Part shown: positions 1 through 9,294 of the stretch, piece by piece | Layout: each line of letters opens with the position of its first letter | Numbering within the stretch: position 1 is the stretch's first letter | Source: Lachnospiraceae bacterium UBA1683 | Lineage (GTDB): Bacteria > Bacillota > Clostridia > Lachnospirales > Lachnospiraceae | DNA: 64,000 bases | Reading direction: 5' to 3' | Assembly (NCBI GenBank): GCA_002320245.1 | Contig: DCKD01000078.1 | Span: 42,943-106,942 of the forward strand | The notes under the pieces: model-generated | Database searches by the model: none | The model's input: only the letters and a program-made list of their open reading frames with translations | What the model was told of the DNA's origin: nothing | Translations under genes and position numbers: made by a program

Positions 1-47
1 AATATCCTCACATTCTTGTATCTTTATGTAAACATCACTGCTGCGGC

Positions 48-320
48 TTACAGTCTGTGCATTTTTTCAAAGATTTCCTCTTTCTGGCAGTGAATGCTTA
101 CTCCGATTTCCTCACCGAGTTTTTCCATCTCATCGCAGACTACTTTAAAATCCTTTTTCATTCCGGATACATCCACAATCATCATCATATTGAAATATCC
201 CTGAATAATTGTCTGCGAAATATCGAGAATATTGATTTCATTGCCCGCAAGGTAGGTACATACCTTTGCGATAATTCCTACGGTATCTTTTCCCAATACA
301 GTTACAATACATTTTTTCAT
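48..320 (-). CDS. ACT domain protein (UPF0237-type)
   Basis: A 90-residue protein consisting of essentially one ACT domain. It begins MKKCIVTVLGKDTVGIIAKV, the usual opening of stand-alone ACT proteins of the UPF0237 family, with the first beta strand, the DxxGI loop and the first helix. ACT domains bind amino acids or other small ligands as dimers; the ligand here cannot be told. In Clostridia this gene usually precedes a UPF0210/DUF711 gene, which would lie to the left of the window (inference). A good ribosome site (GGAGGAAG) lies just upstream of the ATG. Family call is firm, role unknown. Confidence 0.85.
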   Translation of the reverse strand: MKKCIVTVLGKDTVGIIAKVCTYLAGNEINILDISQTIIQGYFNMMMIVDVSGMKKDFKVVCDEMEKLGEEIGVSIHCQKEEIFEKMHRL

Positions 321-351
321 AATCTTCTTCCTCCTGATTTTCTCTTTCGTT

Positions 352-374
352 ATGTAGTTTTGACGCTCTAATCA
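352..374. repeat. solo terminal repeat of the 185-bp family (family B)
   Basis: The string GTAGTTTTGACGCTCTAATC matches the right end of the family B elements at 10347 and 32443 almost base for base. No matching body or left end is present, so this is a solo relic between the MBL hydrolase gene and the ACT gene. Confidence 0.6.
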
Positions 375-399
375 CTTTACTTTATCTGTGATATTTCAC

Positions 400-1197
400 T
401 CAGACCTCTATGATTTCAGACACGGTATCGCGTTTTGCAACCCACATATCCAAATCTTCTCCTTTGAAATCGTTATCCCCAAGGGTTACTTCCAGTTTTA
501 CAGTTTCATACGCAAGCCTGGCGTAATTGTTTTCCTTACTTAAATGTCCGAGGACGATATGTTTCAAATTATCATGTAGTATATCACAAAGCAGCCGACC
601 TGACAATTCATTCGACAAATGCCCTTTATCCCCAAGTATTCTCCGCTTCAGCGGGTATGGGTATGCACCTACTTCCAGCATGTGAATATCATGGTTGGCC
701 TCAAGCAGCACCGCATCCAGCTTTTCCAGCTTTCCCACGATATACTCGTCATACGTTCCCAAATCAGTTGCAACCGCCATAGATTTCCCGCCATTTTCAA
801 GCCGGTACCCGCATGGTTCATTGGCATCATGTGAGATGCAAAACGGATTGACCCCGATATCCCCTAGCGTAAAGGTTTCGTCGGTGTGGATTGGGTGTAA
901 AAGCCCTTCCGGCATTTTTCCAAGACCAGAGTATTCTCTGATGCCACGAATCGTTCCCGGAGTTGCATAAATCGGAACCGCATATTTTCTGCTGAACACA
1001 CCCAACCCCTGAATATGGTCAGAATGCTCATGCGTCACCAGAATCCCATTCAGCTCTTCGCCTTTGATTTCCAGTTTCTTCAGCCCTTCTTCAATTCGTT
1101 TCTTGCTGATGCCTGTATCAACCAGCAAGTGGGTATCCTCACTCCCCACATAAATACAGTTGCCACTGCTGCCACTGGCAATGCTGCACATCCTCAT
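400..1197 (-). CDS. MBL-fold metallohydrolase (WalJ/YycJ-like)
   Basis: A 265-residue metallo-beta-lactamase fold protein. It starts MRMCSIASGSSGNCIYVG, typical of the YycJ/WalJ/VicX group, and carries the metal motif THEHSDHI near residue 57, followed later by an SHDA histidine-aspartate motif and a C-terminal GHLS histidine. These proteins are predicted nucleases or phosphodiesterases; the substrate is unknown. The start was set at 1197 because its ATG overlaps the coaE stop in an ATGA arrangement, indicating translational coupling with coaE; the frame is open further upstream, but that part lies inside coaE. Unlike classical walJ it is not next to walRK here. Confidence 0.88.
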   Translation of the reverse strand: MRMCSIASGSSGNCIYVGSEDTHLLVDTGISKKRIEEGLKKLEIKGEELNGILVTHEHSDHIQGLGVFSRKYAVPIYATPGTIRGIREYSGLGKMPEGLLHPIHTDETFTLGDIGVNPFCISHDANEPCGYRLENGGKSMAVATDLGTYDEYIVGKLEKLDAVLLEANHDIHMLEVGAYPYPLKRRILGDKGHLSNELSGRLLCDILHDNLKHIVLGHLSKENNYARLAYETVKLEVTLGDNDFKGEDLDMWVAKRDTVSEIIEV

Positions 1198-1775
1198 AAC
1201 AATTCTCCTATCTGTTCCTTTGTATTTTCGAATGTCCCGCTGTTGTCTATCACTTTGGAACATATGTTTCGAAATGCTTCTTCACCCGGCTGCGATGCAA
1301 TCATCCGGTCAATCCGCTCATCACTGTACCCGCGGGATACTTTCAGACGCTCCCGCCGCACAGACTCTTTCGTATAAATATACCACATTTCTTCGCAAAT
1401 GTCTTCATATCCTGCCGTCGGAAGAATAGCAGATTCAATCACAAATAATTTTGTACCGTTTTTCTTGCTGTCAGCAATCTGCCGCAGAACCTGCCGCCTG
1501 ACCTCCGGATGGACGGCCGCATTCAACTGCATCAGTTTCTGCACGTCGCCAAACACCATCCTGCTAAGCTCCTGCCGGTCAAGTTCTCCGTCCGCGCCAA
1601 CCACCGACGGGCCAAACATCCCTGCAATCCGTTCAAAGCAAGGTTCTCCTGCCCGCTGCAGCTCCTTCGCCACCTCATCAAGCTGACAGATTACCGCTCC
1701 ATATGCTTCCTGCAAATGCTTCAGTACCCGACTCTTACCGGAACCGACACCGCCGGTAATTCCGATGACTCTCAT
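1194..1775 (-). CDS. coaE: dephospho-CoA kinase
   Basis: Phosphorylates the ribose 3-prime hydroxyl of dephospho-CoA, the last step of coenzyme A synthesis. The protein (193 residues from the chosen start) opens MRVIGITGGVGSGKS with a Walker A loop at residues 8-15, and has the family R-rich lid segment (RERLKVSRGYSDERIDRMIASQ region split over two helices) near residues 130-150. The ATG at 1775 is preferred because it places the P-loop at the usual distance from the N terminus and has AAGGA just upstream; a longer form from 1790 is possible. It sits between polA and the MBL gene, a common Firmicute order. Confidence 0.93.
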   Translation of the reverse strand: MRVIGITGGVGSGKSRVLKHLQEAYGAVICQLDEVAKELQRAGEPCFERIAGMFGPSVVGADGELDRQELSRMVFGDVQKLMQLNAAVHPEVRRQVLRQIADSKKNGTKLFVIESAILPTAGYEDICEEMWYIYTKESVRRERLKVSRGYSDERIDRMIASQPGEEAFRNICSKVIDNSGTFENTKEQIGELL

Positions 1776-1830
1776 CTGTTCCTTTTCCATCACTTCGCCC
1801 CATAACCGTTTAATTCTTCCTGCATTCCTA

Positions 1831-4446
1831 TCACTTCGCCTCGTACCAGTCCATTCCTGTATGCATGTCTACAATCAACGGTACTTTTAAATCTGCCGCC
1901 TTTTCCATCTGTTCTTTCAGAATCTGCTGAACTTCATCTATCTCCGTTTTGTCCGCTTCAATCAAAAGTTCATCATGCACCTGCAATATCATTTTTGATT
2001 TCAGATTTCTCTTTTTCAGTTCCCGGTTTACGCCAAGCATGGCGATCTTCATAATATCTGCTGCCGTTCCCTGAATCGGCGCGTTCATCGCCACACGCTC
2101 TCCGAAACTCCTCTGCATAAAGTTACTGGATTTCAGTTCGGGCACCGGGCGTCTCCGCCCGTACAATGTCACCGCGTATCCTTTTTGTTTCGCATGTGCA
2201 ACCGCATCATCCAGAAATGTCTTGATGCCCGGATAGGTCTGGAAATAATTTTCTATATACTGCGCCGCCTCTTTTTTGGTAATACTTAAATCTTCACTCA
2301 GCCCATAGGAACTGATGCCGTATACAATTCCAAAATTCACGGCCTTCGCATTTCTTCTCTGTAAATCCGTCACCTCATCAAATGGGGTGTGGAATACCTG
2401 AGACGCGGTCATCCGATGGATATCCCTCGCCTCCCGATATGCCTGGATCAGTTGCCCGTCCCCTGAGCAGTGTGCCAGAATCCGCAGCTCAATCTGGGAG
2501 TAATCGGCATCTACAAACACACAGCCGTCCTTCGGCACGAATACTTTCCGAATCAGCCGTCCCAGTTCCATGCGTACCGGGATGTTCTGTAAATTAGGCT
2601 CCGTGCTGCTGATTCGCCCGGTCGCCGTGATTGTTTGGTTAAACGTTCCATGAATTCTTCCGTCTGCGCCGATAAAATTGGCAAGCCCATCCGCATAAGT
2701 AGACTTTAGTTTCGTAAGCTGACGGTATTCAAGAATCTTGGCTACAATCGGGTAATCCGGTGCCAGCTTGTCTAATACGTCTGCCGCCGTGGAATATCCG
2801 GTTTTGGTTTTCTTTCCATTCGGAAGTCCCAGATGTTCGAACAACACAATGCCAAGCTGTTTCGGAGAATTGATATTGAAAGTTTCCCCGGCAGTCTCGT
2901 AAATCTCTGTTTCCAGCTCTGCAATCCGTCCTCCGAGCTGGTCTCCATATACTTTGAGTGCCTCGGCCTCCACCTGGATCCCTGCCCGCTCCATATCATA
3001 TAAGGTAAACAAAAGCGGCATCTCAATCTCCGCAAACAGTTTGTACATTCCGGTTTCCCGCAGCTTTTCCGTCAATGGTCTCCATGAAGCAAACGCAGTA
3101 TACGCCTCATAACAGATCTTCGTTTTTTCGTCCGCTTTCTCATCCATTATCAGATGAAGTTGCTCCCTCGCAACATCTTCATAATCATAATCATTTTTCA
3201 GAGGATTCAGAAGATATGCAGCCACTACCGCATCAAAACAATGCGCCTGCGTCTCTATCGGAATCACCGGAAGATACTTTTTTAACTGAAACATGACAAA
3301 GTTCTCTGTAGACTCCGCCACTTGTCTGAGTTTTCCAAAGAGATAATCCATGTCCGTATTCATATCGCATGGAATAGAATAAATTTTCTCCTTCCCATAT
3401 GCAATCGCAATTCTTCCGTAACCTGATGGATGTGCAAACAAAGGCAGCACGTTTCCCTGCCCTTCGGAAATCGCCGCACCCACAACCTCAGCCTGCATCG
3501 CCTCCGCAAATACACGCTCAATCTCTGTTTGCTCCGTAATTTCCTTAAAATATGCTTCTACTGCATTGGTATCTGATTCCACATCGAACCGACCAAGCAG
3601 ATTTTTAAACTGTAACCGCTGGAAATAATCATGGGCCTCTTTTGTATACGGATTCCCATGCTTCGCCTGTTCCAGATTAAAGTCAATATCCGCATGGATA
3701 TCAATCGTCGCCAACGTCTTGCTCAGGCATGCCTGTTCCCAGAATTCCTTCAGGTTCTTGCTCGCCCTCGGCGGCTTCAGCTCATCCACATGCGCGTATG
3801 CATTCTCAATGGAGCCATACTCCACAACAATCTTCGTAGCCGTCTTCTCTCCAACGCCCGGCACACCCGGAATATTATCTGACGTATCACCCATCAGGGC
3901 TTTCACATCAATGAACTCCGCCGGCGTTACGCCATACGTTTCTTTCACATCAGCGGCATAATAATCCTCTACCTCAGTACGTCCCTGTTTCGTCTTTGGA
4001 ATACGGATTTTCACATGCTCCGTTGCAAGCTGCAATGTGTCCCGGTCTCCGGAGATAACCGCGACATCCATCCCCTTTTCCTCACAAATGTGTGAAATAG
4101 TGCCGAGAAGGTCGTCCGCCTCAAGCCCCGCCTTCTCAATGATTTCCACATGCATCGCCCGCAGCACTTCCTTGATGACCGGAACCTGCTGGCGGAGTTC
4201 CTCTGCCATCGGCTTTCTCGTACCCTTATAATCTGCATACATCTCATGCCGGAAAGTCGGGGCATTCACGTCGAATGTCACCGTCAGATACTCCGGCTTT
4301 TCCTCATCCAGTATCTTGAACAAAATATTTAAAAATCCGTATATCGCATTTGTATGCAGCCCTTCGGAATTTGTCAAATCCGGCACCCCATAAAATGCCC
4401 GGTTTAAAATACTGTGCCCATCTATCAAAACAATCTTTTCACGCAT
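1831..4446 (-). CDS. polA: DNA polymerase I
   Basis: An 871-residue family A polymerase for gap filling and Okazaki fragment processing. The N-terminal 5-prime nuclease domain (residues 1 to about 290) has LIDGHSILNRAFYG, EADDLLGT and DTSDNIPGVPGVG motifs. The polymerase domain shows DADYSQIELRILAH (motif A), RRNAKAVNFGIVYG (motif B, O-helix) and QVHDELLIE (motif C). In the middle domain the DxE residues expected for proofreading are not visible where E. coli has FDTET, so 3-prime to 5-prime exonuclease activity is probably absent, as in many Firmicutes. The start was moved from 4485 to 4446 because GAGAGGAAATT precedes that ATG. Confidence 0.96.
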   Translation of the reverse strand: MREKIVLIDGHSILNRAFYGVPDLTNSEGLHTNAIYGFLNILFKILDEEKPEYLTVTFDVNAPTFRHEMYADYKGTRKPMAEELRQQVPVIKEVLRAMHVEIIEKAGLEADDLLGTISHICEEKGMDVAVISGDRDTLQLATEHVKIRIPKTKQGRTEVEDYYAADVKETYGVTPAEFIDVKALMGDTSDNIPGVPGVGEKTATKIVVEYGSIENAYAHVDELKPPRASKNLKEFWEQACLSKTLATIDIHADIDFNLEQAKHGNPYTKEAHDYFQRLQFKNLLGRFDVESDTNAVEAYFKEITEQTEIERVFAEAMQAEVVGAAISEGQGNVLPLFAHPSGYGRIAIAYGKEKIYSIPCDMNTDMDYLFGKLRQVAESTENFVMFQLKKYLPVIPIETQAHCFDAVVAAYLLNPLKNDYDYEDVAREQLHLIMDEKADEKTKICYEAYTAFASWRPLTEKLRETGMYKLFAEIEMPLLFTLYDMERAGIQVEAEALKVYGDQLGGRIAELETEIYETAGETFNINSPKQLGIVLFEHLGLPNGKKTKTGYSTAADVLDKLAPDYPIVAKILEYRQLTKLKSTYADGLANFIGADGRIHGTFNQTITATGRISSTEPNLQNIPVRMELGRLIRKVFVPKDGCVFVDADYSQIELRILAHCSGDGQLIQAYREARDIHRMTASQVFHTPFDEVTDLQRRNAKAVNFGIVYGISSYGLSEDLSITKKEAAQYIENYFQTYPGIKTFLDDAVAHAKQKGYAVTLYGRRRPVPELKSSNFMQRSFGERVAMNAPIQGTAADIMKIAMLGVNRELKKRNLKSKMILQVHDELLIEADKTEIDEVQQILKEQMEKAADLKVPLIVDMHTGMDWYEAK

Positions 4447-4633
4447 AATTTCCTCTCCAATCAGGATTTTCAGCAAATCTTCCACTTCATAGAAGTATAC
4501 ACTAAAACCAATATTTTTAAAAGGGGAAAACGGATGGACTTCTTGATTTTCTTCTGCTATAGTAGTGGATGATGATATAAAATTTCAAAATCTGAGTACC
4601 GCCCGGATTATCTTTTGATTAAAATGCTTTTGA

Positions 4634-4667
4634 TTCAAAGACCTCGCTGCAAGCAACGGGCATAAAA
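4634..4667 (-). repeat. fragment of repeat family E
   Basis: The segment CAAAGACCTCGCTGCAAGCA and the following ACGGGCAT match, with few changes, the reverse complement of the right end of the element at 23307-23441. It lies in the divergent gap between polA and the HAD gene, 25-60 bases before the HAD start codon. Only this end is present. Confidence 0.5.
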
Positions 4668-4690
4668 TGAGTGACAAGGAGATTTAAGTT

Positions 4691-5311
4691 ATGGATGGAA
4701 TTATTTTTGATGTGGATGGTACACTTTGGGATTCTACGGATACAGTAGCAAAAGCCTGGACACAGGCGATTCGCGGCGCATCGGATTTAGATATGATTGT
4801 TGACGGACCGCTTTTGAGCGGACTCTTCGGAAAAACAATGGACGAAATCTGTGCCGCCCTTTTTCCGTCACTTCCGGTTGAAGAACGATACCGTATCGGA
4901 GAACTGTGTTTTCAATATGAGAATGATTTACTGGAGACGGAACCGGGTACGTTGTATGATGGCGTGGAGGAAACCCTTCGAAAACTCTCTGAAAAATATC
5001 CGCTCTACATTGTCAGCAACTGCCAGTGCGGTTACATTGAAGTAATGCTTCGCTCTACCGGACTTGGCAAATATGTCAAAGATACCCTCTGCTTTGGTCA
5101 GACACAGACTCCGAAGGGTCAGACCATCCGTACGCTGATGGAGCGCAATGGCCTGAAAGATGTTGTCTATGTGGGCGACACACAGGGTGACGCCGATGCG
5201 TGTAAAGAAGCCGGGATTCCGTTTGTCTTTGCCGGGTACGGATTTGGCGATGTGCCGGAAGCATCACAACGAATTGATTCCATCTCCCAATTGTGTGAAA
5301 AGTATTTATAA
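4691..5311 (+). CDS. HAD-family hydrolase (phosphoglycolate phosphatase-like)
   Basis: A 206-residue haloacid dehalogenase superfamily phosphatase. Motif I is DVDGT (residues 7-11, nucleophile and acid aspartates), motif II is SNC near residue 110, motif III lysine is in TPKGQT near 140, and motif IV is GDTQGDADA near 158. The helical cap between motifs I and II places it in the beta-phosphoglucomutase/phosphoglycolate phosphatase subgroup. The substrate cannot be assigned. It is a single gene, divergent from polA and convergent with trpA, with AGGAG before the ATG. Confidence 0.85.
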   Translation: MDGIIFDVDGTLWDSTDTVAKAWTQAIRGASDLDMIVDGPLLSGLFGKTMDEICAALFPSLPVEERYRIGELCFQYENDLLETEPGTLYDGVEETLRKLSEKYPLYIVSNCQCGYIEVMLRSTGLGKYVKDTLCFGQTQTPKGQTIRTLMERNGLKDVVYVGDTQGDADACKEAGIPFVFAGYGFGDVPEASQRIDSISQLCEKYL

Positions 5312-5332
5312 CAGACAAAACTTTGCCATTTC

Positions 5333-5367
5333 GGAAAGAGGACTGCCCGCCGGCATTCCTCTTTTCC
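5333..5367. terminator. bidirectional terminator between HAD gene and trpA
   Basis: GGAAAGAGGA pairs with TCCTCTTTTCC around a 14-base GC-rich centre. A T-run follows on the plus strand and, in mirror, on the minus strand, which suits the end of both the HAD gene and the trp operon. Confidence 0.65.
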
Positions 5368-5393
5368 TTACGCAGCTTTTTGATTCCGTATAC

Positions 5394-6164
5394 TCAGGAA
5401 ATTGCGTCCTTTATGCTTTTTACATACTCCCGCAGTGCCCCTTCCGCATGTTCCCCATATTTTGCAATCAATTTCACAATTGCACTTCCAATGATTACAC
5501 CATCTGATACACCTGCCATCTTTTCCGCCTGCTTCGGTGTACTGATTCCGAACCCGACTGCTGTAGGAACATCCGTTACTTCGCGGATAGATTTAATAAT
5601 AGAAGCAATATCTGTCTCAATACTTGCTCTGACTCCGGTCACACCCATGGAGGATACAACATAAATAAATCCGGCTGCTTCTTTTGCAATCCTCTGGATT
5701 CGCTGTCTTGATGTCGGCGCAATCATGGAAATCACATCTACTCCATGCGCCTGTGCAATATGACTCAGCTCATCTTTCTCTTCATACGGCAAATCTGGGA
5801 TAATAATTCCGCTGACTCCAACACTCTCACAGCGCCCGAAAAAATTTTCATAGCCATAATGGAATACCGGATTGAGGTAGGTCATAAACGCAAGTGGAAT
5901 CTGGCTCTTTTCTCTCACTTTCTCCACAATTTCAAATGCTTTATCCGTTGTCATCCCCGCATTCAGCGCACGGATACTTGCCTCTTGGATTACAATGCCC
6001 TCAGCGGTCGGGTCTGAAAACGGAATTCCAATTTCTATCATATCCGCCCCTGCTTCTTCCATTGCCAATATGTAATCTACTGTTTTATCTGCATAAGGAT
6101 CGCCTGCTGTCAAAAATGCGATAAATGCTTTTCCTCCTGCAAATGCATCTGCTATCCTACTCAT
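5394..6164 (-). CDS. trpA: tryptophan synthase alpha subunit
   Basis: A TIM-barrel protein of 256 residues that cleaves indole-3-glycerol phosphate to indole and glyceraldehyde 3-phosphate, passing indole to TrpB. Visible motifs are [24 protein letters not shown] (catalytic Glu and Asp loops), [10 protein letters not shown] and SSMGVTGVR (phosphate loop). The start at 6164 gives the usual MSRIADAF opening and overlaps the trpB stop by eight bases, so the two genes are translationally coupled. It is the last gene of trpEGDCFBA. Confidence 0.96.
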   Translation of the reverse strand: MSRIADAFAGGKAFIAFLTAGDPYADKTVDYILAMEEAGADMIEIGIPFSDPTAEGIVIQEASIRALNAGMTTDKAFEIVEKVREKSQIPLAFMTYLNPVFHYGYENFFGRCESVGVSGIIIPDLPYEEKDELSHIAQAHGVDVISMIAPTSRQRIQRIAKEAAGFIYVVSSMGVTGVRASIETDIASIIKSIREVTDVPTAVGFGISTPKQAEKMAGVSDGVIIGSAIVKLIAKYGEHAEGALREYVKSIKDAIS

Positions 6165-7341
6165 AAATCTCAACCCCCCTGTATCTTGCAATTGCTGCCA
6201 CATCTTTATCCCCACGGCCGGACAGACAAATAATCATACTTTCATCTTTTCCCATCTGCGGCGCAAGTTTTCTCGCATACGCTACCGCATGTGCACTTTC
6301 AATAGCGCAGATGATGCCTTCCATCCGCGCCATATACTCGAAGGCATCTACCGCCTCATCGTCGGTAACCGGAACGTACTGTGCCCGTCCGCTGTCGCGG
6401 AGGTATGCATGCTCTGGTCCGATTCCCGGATAATCCAGACCTGCTGATATTGAATACACCGGTGCAATCTGTCCGTACTCATCCTGACAGAAGTAAGATT
6501 TCATTCCGTGGAATACACCCAGTGTCCCTTTTGCCATCGTCGCTGCATGTCTGTCGGTATCTACTCCTTGACCGGCTGCCTCGCAACCAATCAGACGAAC
6601 GCCCTCATCATTAATAAAATTGTAGAACATACCCATGGCATTGCTGCCTCCTCCCACGCAGGCAAGTACCGCATCCGGAAGTTTTCCTTCCTTTTCCAGA
6701 ATTTGTTCCCTTGCTTCCTTACTGATTACGCTCTGGAAATCGCGGACCATCATAGGAAACGGATGCGGTCCCATCACAGAGCCGAGAACATAGTGCGTAT
6801 CCGCAACCCGGCACGACCACTCTCTCATCGTCTCGTTAACCGCATCTTTTAATGTCTGGGTTCCGCTTGTCACTGCATGTACTTTCGCTCCAAGCAACTC
6901 CATCCGGTATACATTTAACGCCTGACGGTCCGTGTCTTCTTTTCCCATAAAAATCTCACATTCCATTCCCATCAACGCCGCTGCCGTGGCAGTTGCCACA
7001 CCATGCTGCCCGGCGCCGGTCTCTGCAATGACACGGGTCTTTCCCATTTTCTTCGCCAGCAGGACCTGACCGAGCACATTGTTAATCTTGTGGGAACCTG
7101 TGTGGTTCAGATCCTCCCTTTTCAAATAAATCTTTGCTCCGCCCAAATCCTGTGTCATCTTCTCCGCATAATACAAAAGTGACGGACGCCCCGCGTATTC
7201 ATTCAAAAGTGTGTTGAGTTCCTGATTGAACTCCGGATTATTTTTATAATACTCATATTGCTCTTCCAAATTGATTAATTCATTCATCAGCGTTTCGGAG
7301 ATATACTGTCCTCCGAACTCGCCAAATCTTCCCTTTGACAT
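6157..7341 (-). CDS. trpB: tryptophan synthase beta subunit
   Basis: A 394-residue PLP enzyme that condenses indole with serine. The PLP lysine sits in [13 protein letters not shown] (near residue 85), the phosphate-binding loop is GGGSNAMG (near 233), and the GAGQHG loop follows the lysine region. Length and motifs match the standard TrpB1 type. It is preceded by a 228-base gap from trpF that holds a dispersed repeat, the longest gap within the operon's downstream half. Confidence 0.97.
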   Translation of the reverse strand: MSKGRFGEFGGQYISETLMNELINLEEQYEYYKNNPEFNQELNTLLNEYAGRPSLLYYAEKMTQDLGGAKIYLKREDLNHTGSHKINNVLGQVLLAKKMGKTRVIAETGAGQHGVATATAAALMGMECEIFMGKEDTDRQALNVYRMELLGAKVHAVTSGTQTLKDAVNETMREWSCRVADTHYVLGSVMGPHPFPMMVRDFQSVISKEAREQILEKEGKLPDAVLACVGGGSNAMGMFYNFINDEGVRLIGCEAAGQGVDTDRHAATMAKGTLGVFHGMKSYFCQDEYGQIAPVYSISAGLDYPGIGPEHAYLRDSGRAQYVPVTDDEAVDAFEYMARMEGIICAIESAHAVAYARKLAPQMGKDESMIICLSGRGDKDVAAIARYRGVEIYE

Positions 7342-7484
7342 GTTCGTTCCTCCTGATTTCCTCTTTGTGCCTATTGGTTCTTATATTGCATAATATTCTT
7401 GTGTACATTTATTCTTGCGTATATCTATACTTACCCTCTTCCCGTTTCTATGCATTTTTGCGGTTTACCGACTATCTATCACAT

Positions 7485-7535
7485 TTCTATGCGTCTATGC
7501 TATTTACCAGCCATCTTGTTGCTCAATGCCTGCAC
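7485..7535 (-). repeat. dispersed repeat family F, copy 1
   Basis: The core TATTTACCAGCCATCT followed by a GTTGCTCAAT tail recurs at 8246-8300 and 45178-45235. Here the copy lies in the trpF-trpB gap and lacks the GTTTTTCCT piece found in the other two. Confidence 0.6.
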
Positions 7536-7569
7536 ATTTATACCCACGTACGCCTATCCCTGCATATAT

Positions 7570-8238
7570 TTATACAAGAAGTTTGTGGACTACATCCACG
7601 GCAGCTTTTATCTTCACTGCATCCTTTTTCCCTTCCGTTTCCACTCCACTGCTCAAATCCACTGCATAAAGAGGAATACTTACTGTAGCCATTACCCGCT
7701 CCGCTTCAGCTACCGCCTCTGCCACGTTACCCGGTTTCAAACCTCCTGCCAGAAAAATCGGTTTTCCTATTTTCCCAATCCGCTGAAATGTTCCATAATC
7801 AAACTGCTGCCCGGTGCCGCCGGTTCCGCTATCCAGCAAAAGGAAATCAACATCCGACATCTCCCAATTCCGAATCTCTTCCTCATATTCCGGTTCCGTC
7901 ATCGAAATAGCTTTGATAATTGAAATTCTGTTGTGTCCTGCCTTTTTACACGCTTCTTTTATTTTTCCCATATAATCTATTGTTTCCGAACCATGTAGCT
8001 GCACCACATCAATCACATGATTTTTTATGAGTTCCATCACCTTTAGCGGTTGTTCATCCACGAACACTCCCACCGTCCGGATTGCAGGATTCAACCTCAA
8101 TTTCAATTCATGCGCCTGCTCAGAAGTAACATATCTCCTGCTTTTCTCAAAAAAGACAAAACCGACATAATCCGGCATCGCCGCATTCACTGCAGCAATA
8201 TCCGTTTCTCTTGTCAGACCACAGATTTTAATCTTCAT
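7570..8238 (-). CDS. trpF: phosphoribosylanthranilate isomerase
   Basis: A 222-residue TIM barrel that performs the Amadori rearrangement of phosphoribosylanthranilate. The protein begins MKIKICGLT (catalytic Cys at residue 6), has VQLHG near residue 80, LLLDSGTGGTGQQFDY (catalytic Asp) near 131 and the phosphate loop FLAGGLKPGNV. It lies between trpC and trpB, each side separated by repeat-bearing gaps, which is unusual for genes that elsewhere in this operon overlap. Confidence 0.95.
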   Translation of the reverse strand: MKIKICGLTRETDIAAVNAAMPDYVGFVFFEKSRRYVTSEQAHELKLRLNPAIRTVGVFVDEQPLKVMELIKNHVIDVVQLHGSETIDYMGKIKEACKKAGHNRISIIKAISMTEPEYEEEIRNWEMSDVDFLLLDSGTGGTGQQFDYGTFQRIGKIGKPIFLAGGLKPGNVAEAVAEAERVMATVSIPLYAVDLSSGVETEGKKDAVKIKAAVDVVHKLLV

Positions 8239-8245
8239 ACATATT

Positions 8246-8300
8246 TCCTTATGCGTCTTTGCTATTTACCAGCCATCTGTTTTTCCTGTTGCTCAATCAT
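8246..8300 (-). repeat. dispersed repeat family F, copy 2
   Basis: The core GCTATTTACCAGCCATCTGT and the downstream TTTTCCTGTTGCTCAATC are shared with the copy at 45178 and, less completely, with 7485. It forms the leader just before the trpF start codon. Confidence 0.6.
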
Positions 8301-8309
8301 TTTCTTAAC

Positions 8310-8395
8310 TCCATATTGGGGCACCCCTTCAATCAAATGGGGACACCCCCAACGTAAAAAAGGGACACCCCGGCTTCGCGAACACCCCTGTTTTC
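8310..8395. repeat. run of degenerate GGGGACACCCC palindromes
   Basis: Three short palindromic units occur in a row: TTGGGGCACCCC, TGGGGACACCCCC and AGGGACACCCC. Together with the perfect hairpin just downstream they make a compound REP-like block in the trpC-trpF gap. Confidence 0.5.
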
Positions 8396-8438
8396 GCCAG
8401 AAATATAAAAATTTTGCGGTAAAAAGGGACAGGTCGCC

Positions 8439-8489
8439 CTTCGGTTGGGGACGTAGTAAAGTGGAACTTTACTACGTCCCCAACCGAAG
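8439..8489. repeat. perfect 24-bp hairpin covering the trpC stop
   Basis: Arms 8439-8462 and 8466-8489 are perfect reverse complements (CTTCGGTTGGGGACGTAG... ) with a 3-base loop. The right arm contains the last five trpC codons (L-R-L-G-T) and its TAG stop. The GGGGACGTAG foot resembles REP sequences, and the structure could also act as an attenuating hairpin inside the operon (inference). Confidence 0.8.
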
Positions 8490-9266
8490 CAGCATCTCTT
8501 TCTTATCTGTACTTCGCATCAATGTTTCGCCAATCAACACGGCATCTGTGCCATTTTTCTTCAGCCGCCTTATATCTTCCGGGGTTTTGATACCACTTTC
8601 TGATACATACACTATTTCTTCCGGCACCAGTGTTCTTAATCGTTCACTTGTATGGACATCCACAGTGAACGTCTTTAAATCCCGGTTATTAACCCCGATG
8701 ATTCCTGCTCCTCCTGCAAGTGCACGTTGCACTTCTTCCCCGGAATGCGCCTCTACCAATACGGAAAGTCCAAGATTTTCTGCTATCTGTATGTATTGTT
8801 TTAATTGTTCTTCATTCAGAATCGCACAGATTAAAAGTATTGCTGATGCCCCGCTGGTTTTGGCTTCGTATATCATATATTCGTCCACGGTAAAATCCTT
8901 CCGAAGAATCGGTATGGATACGTGTTGAGCAATTTTTTTCAAATACTCGTCACTTCCCTGAAAATAGTACGGTTCTGTCAACACTGATAATGCATCAGCT
9001 CCCGCCGCCTCGTATTCCTGTGCAATCTCCAGATACGGAAACTCTTCTGCAATTACGCCTTTTGAAGGAGAGGCTTTTTTTATCTCACAGATGAAGGAGA
9101 TTCCCTGTTTTCGGAGAGCCTGCTCAAAAGGAAATGTAAATCCGCCATTTTTCTTTTCTTCTTCGGCTATCTGCTCCGCCTGTTTTCGCAGCATTTCCAA
9201 TGGAAATTTTTGTTTCTTTTCTATAATCCGTATTTTTGTCTTTTCTGCTATTTCATCTAAAATCAT
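8472..9266 (-). CDS. trpC: indole-3-glycerol-phosphate synthase
   Basis: A 264-residue TIM barrel that closes the indole ring. Motifs are EIKKASPSKGVI (near residue 60, catalytic Lys), LRKDFTVDEYMIYEA (near 110) and GVNNRDLKTF, with ISESGI-type VSESGIKTPEDI near the end. The body ends normally at GETLMRST, but the last five codons and stop are encoded by one arm of a perfect 24-bp hairpin, suggesting that a repeat insertion replaced the native 3-prime end without harm. Confidence 0.96.
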   Translation of the reverse strand: MILDEIAEKTKIRIIEKKQKFPLEMLRKQAEQIAEEEKKNGGFTFPFEQALRKQGISFICEIKKASPSKGVIAEEFPYLEIAQEYEAAGADALSVLTEPYYFQGSDEYLKKIAQHVSIPILRKDFTVDEYMIYEAKTSGASAILLICAILNEEQLKQYIQIAENLGLSVLVEAHSGEEVQRALAGGAGIIGVNNRDLKTFTVDVHTSERLRTLVPEEIVYVSESGIKTPEDIRRLKKNGTDAVLIGETLMRSTDKKEMLLRLGT

Positions 9267-9294
9267 CTTGATTCCTCATTGCTTTACCTGTATT

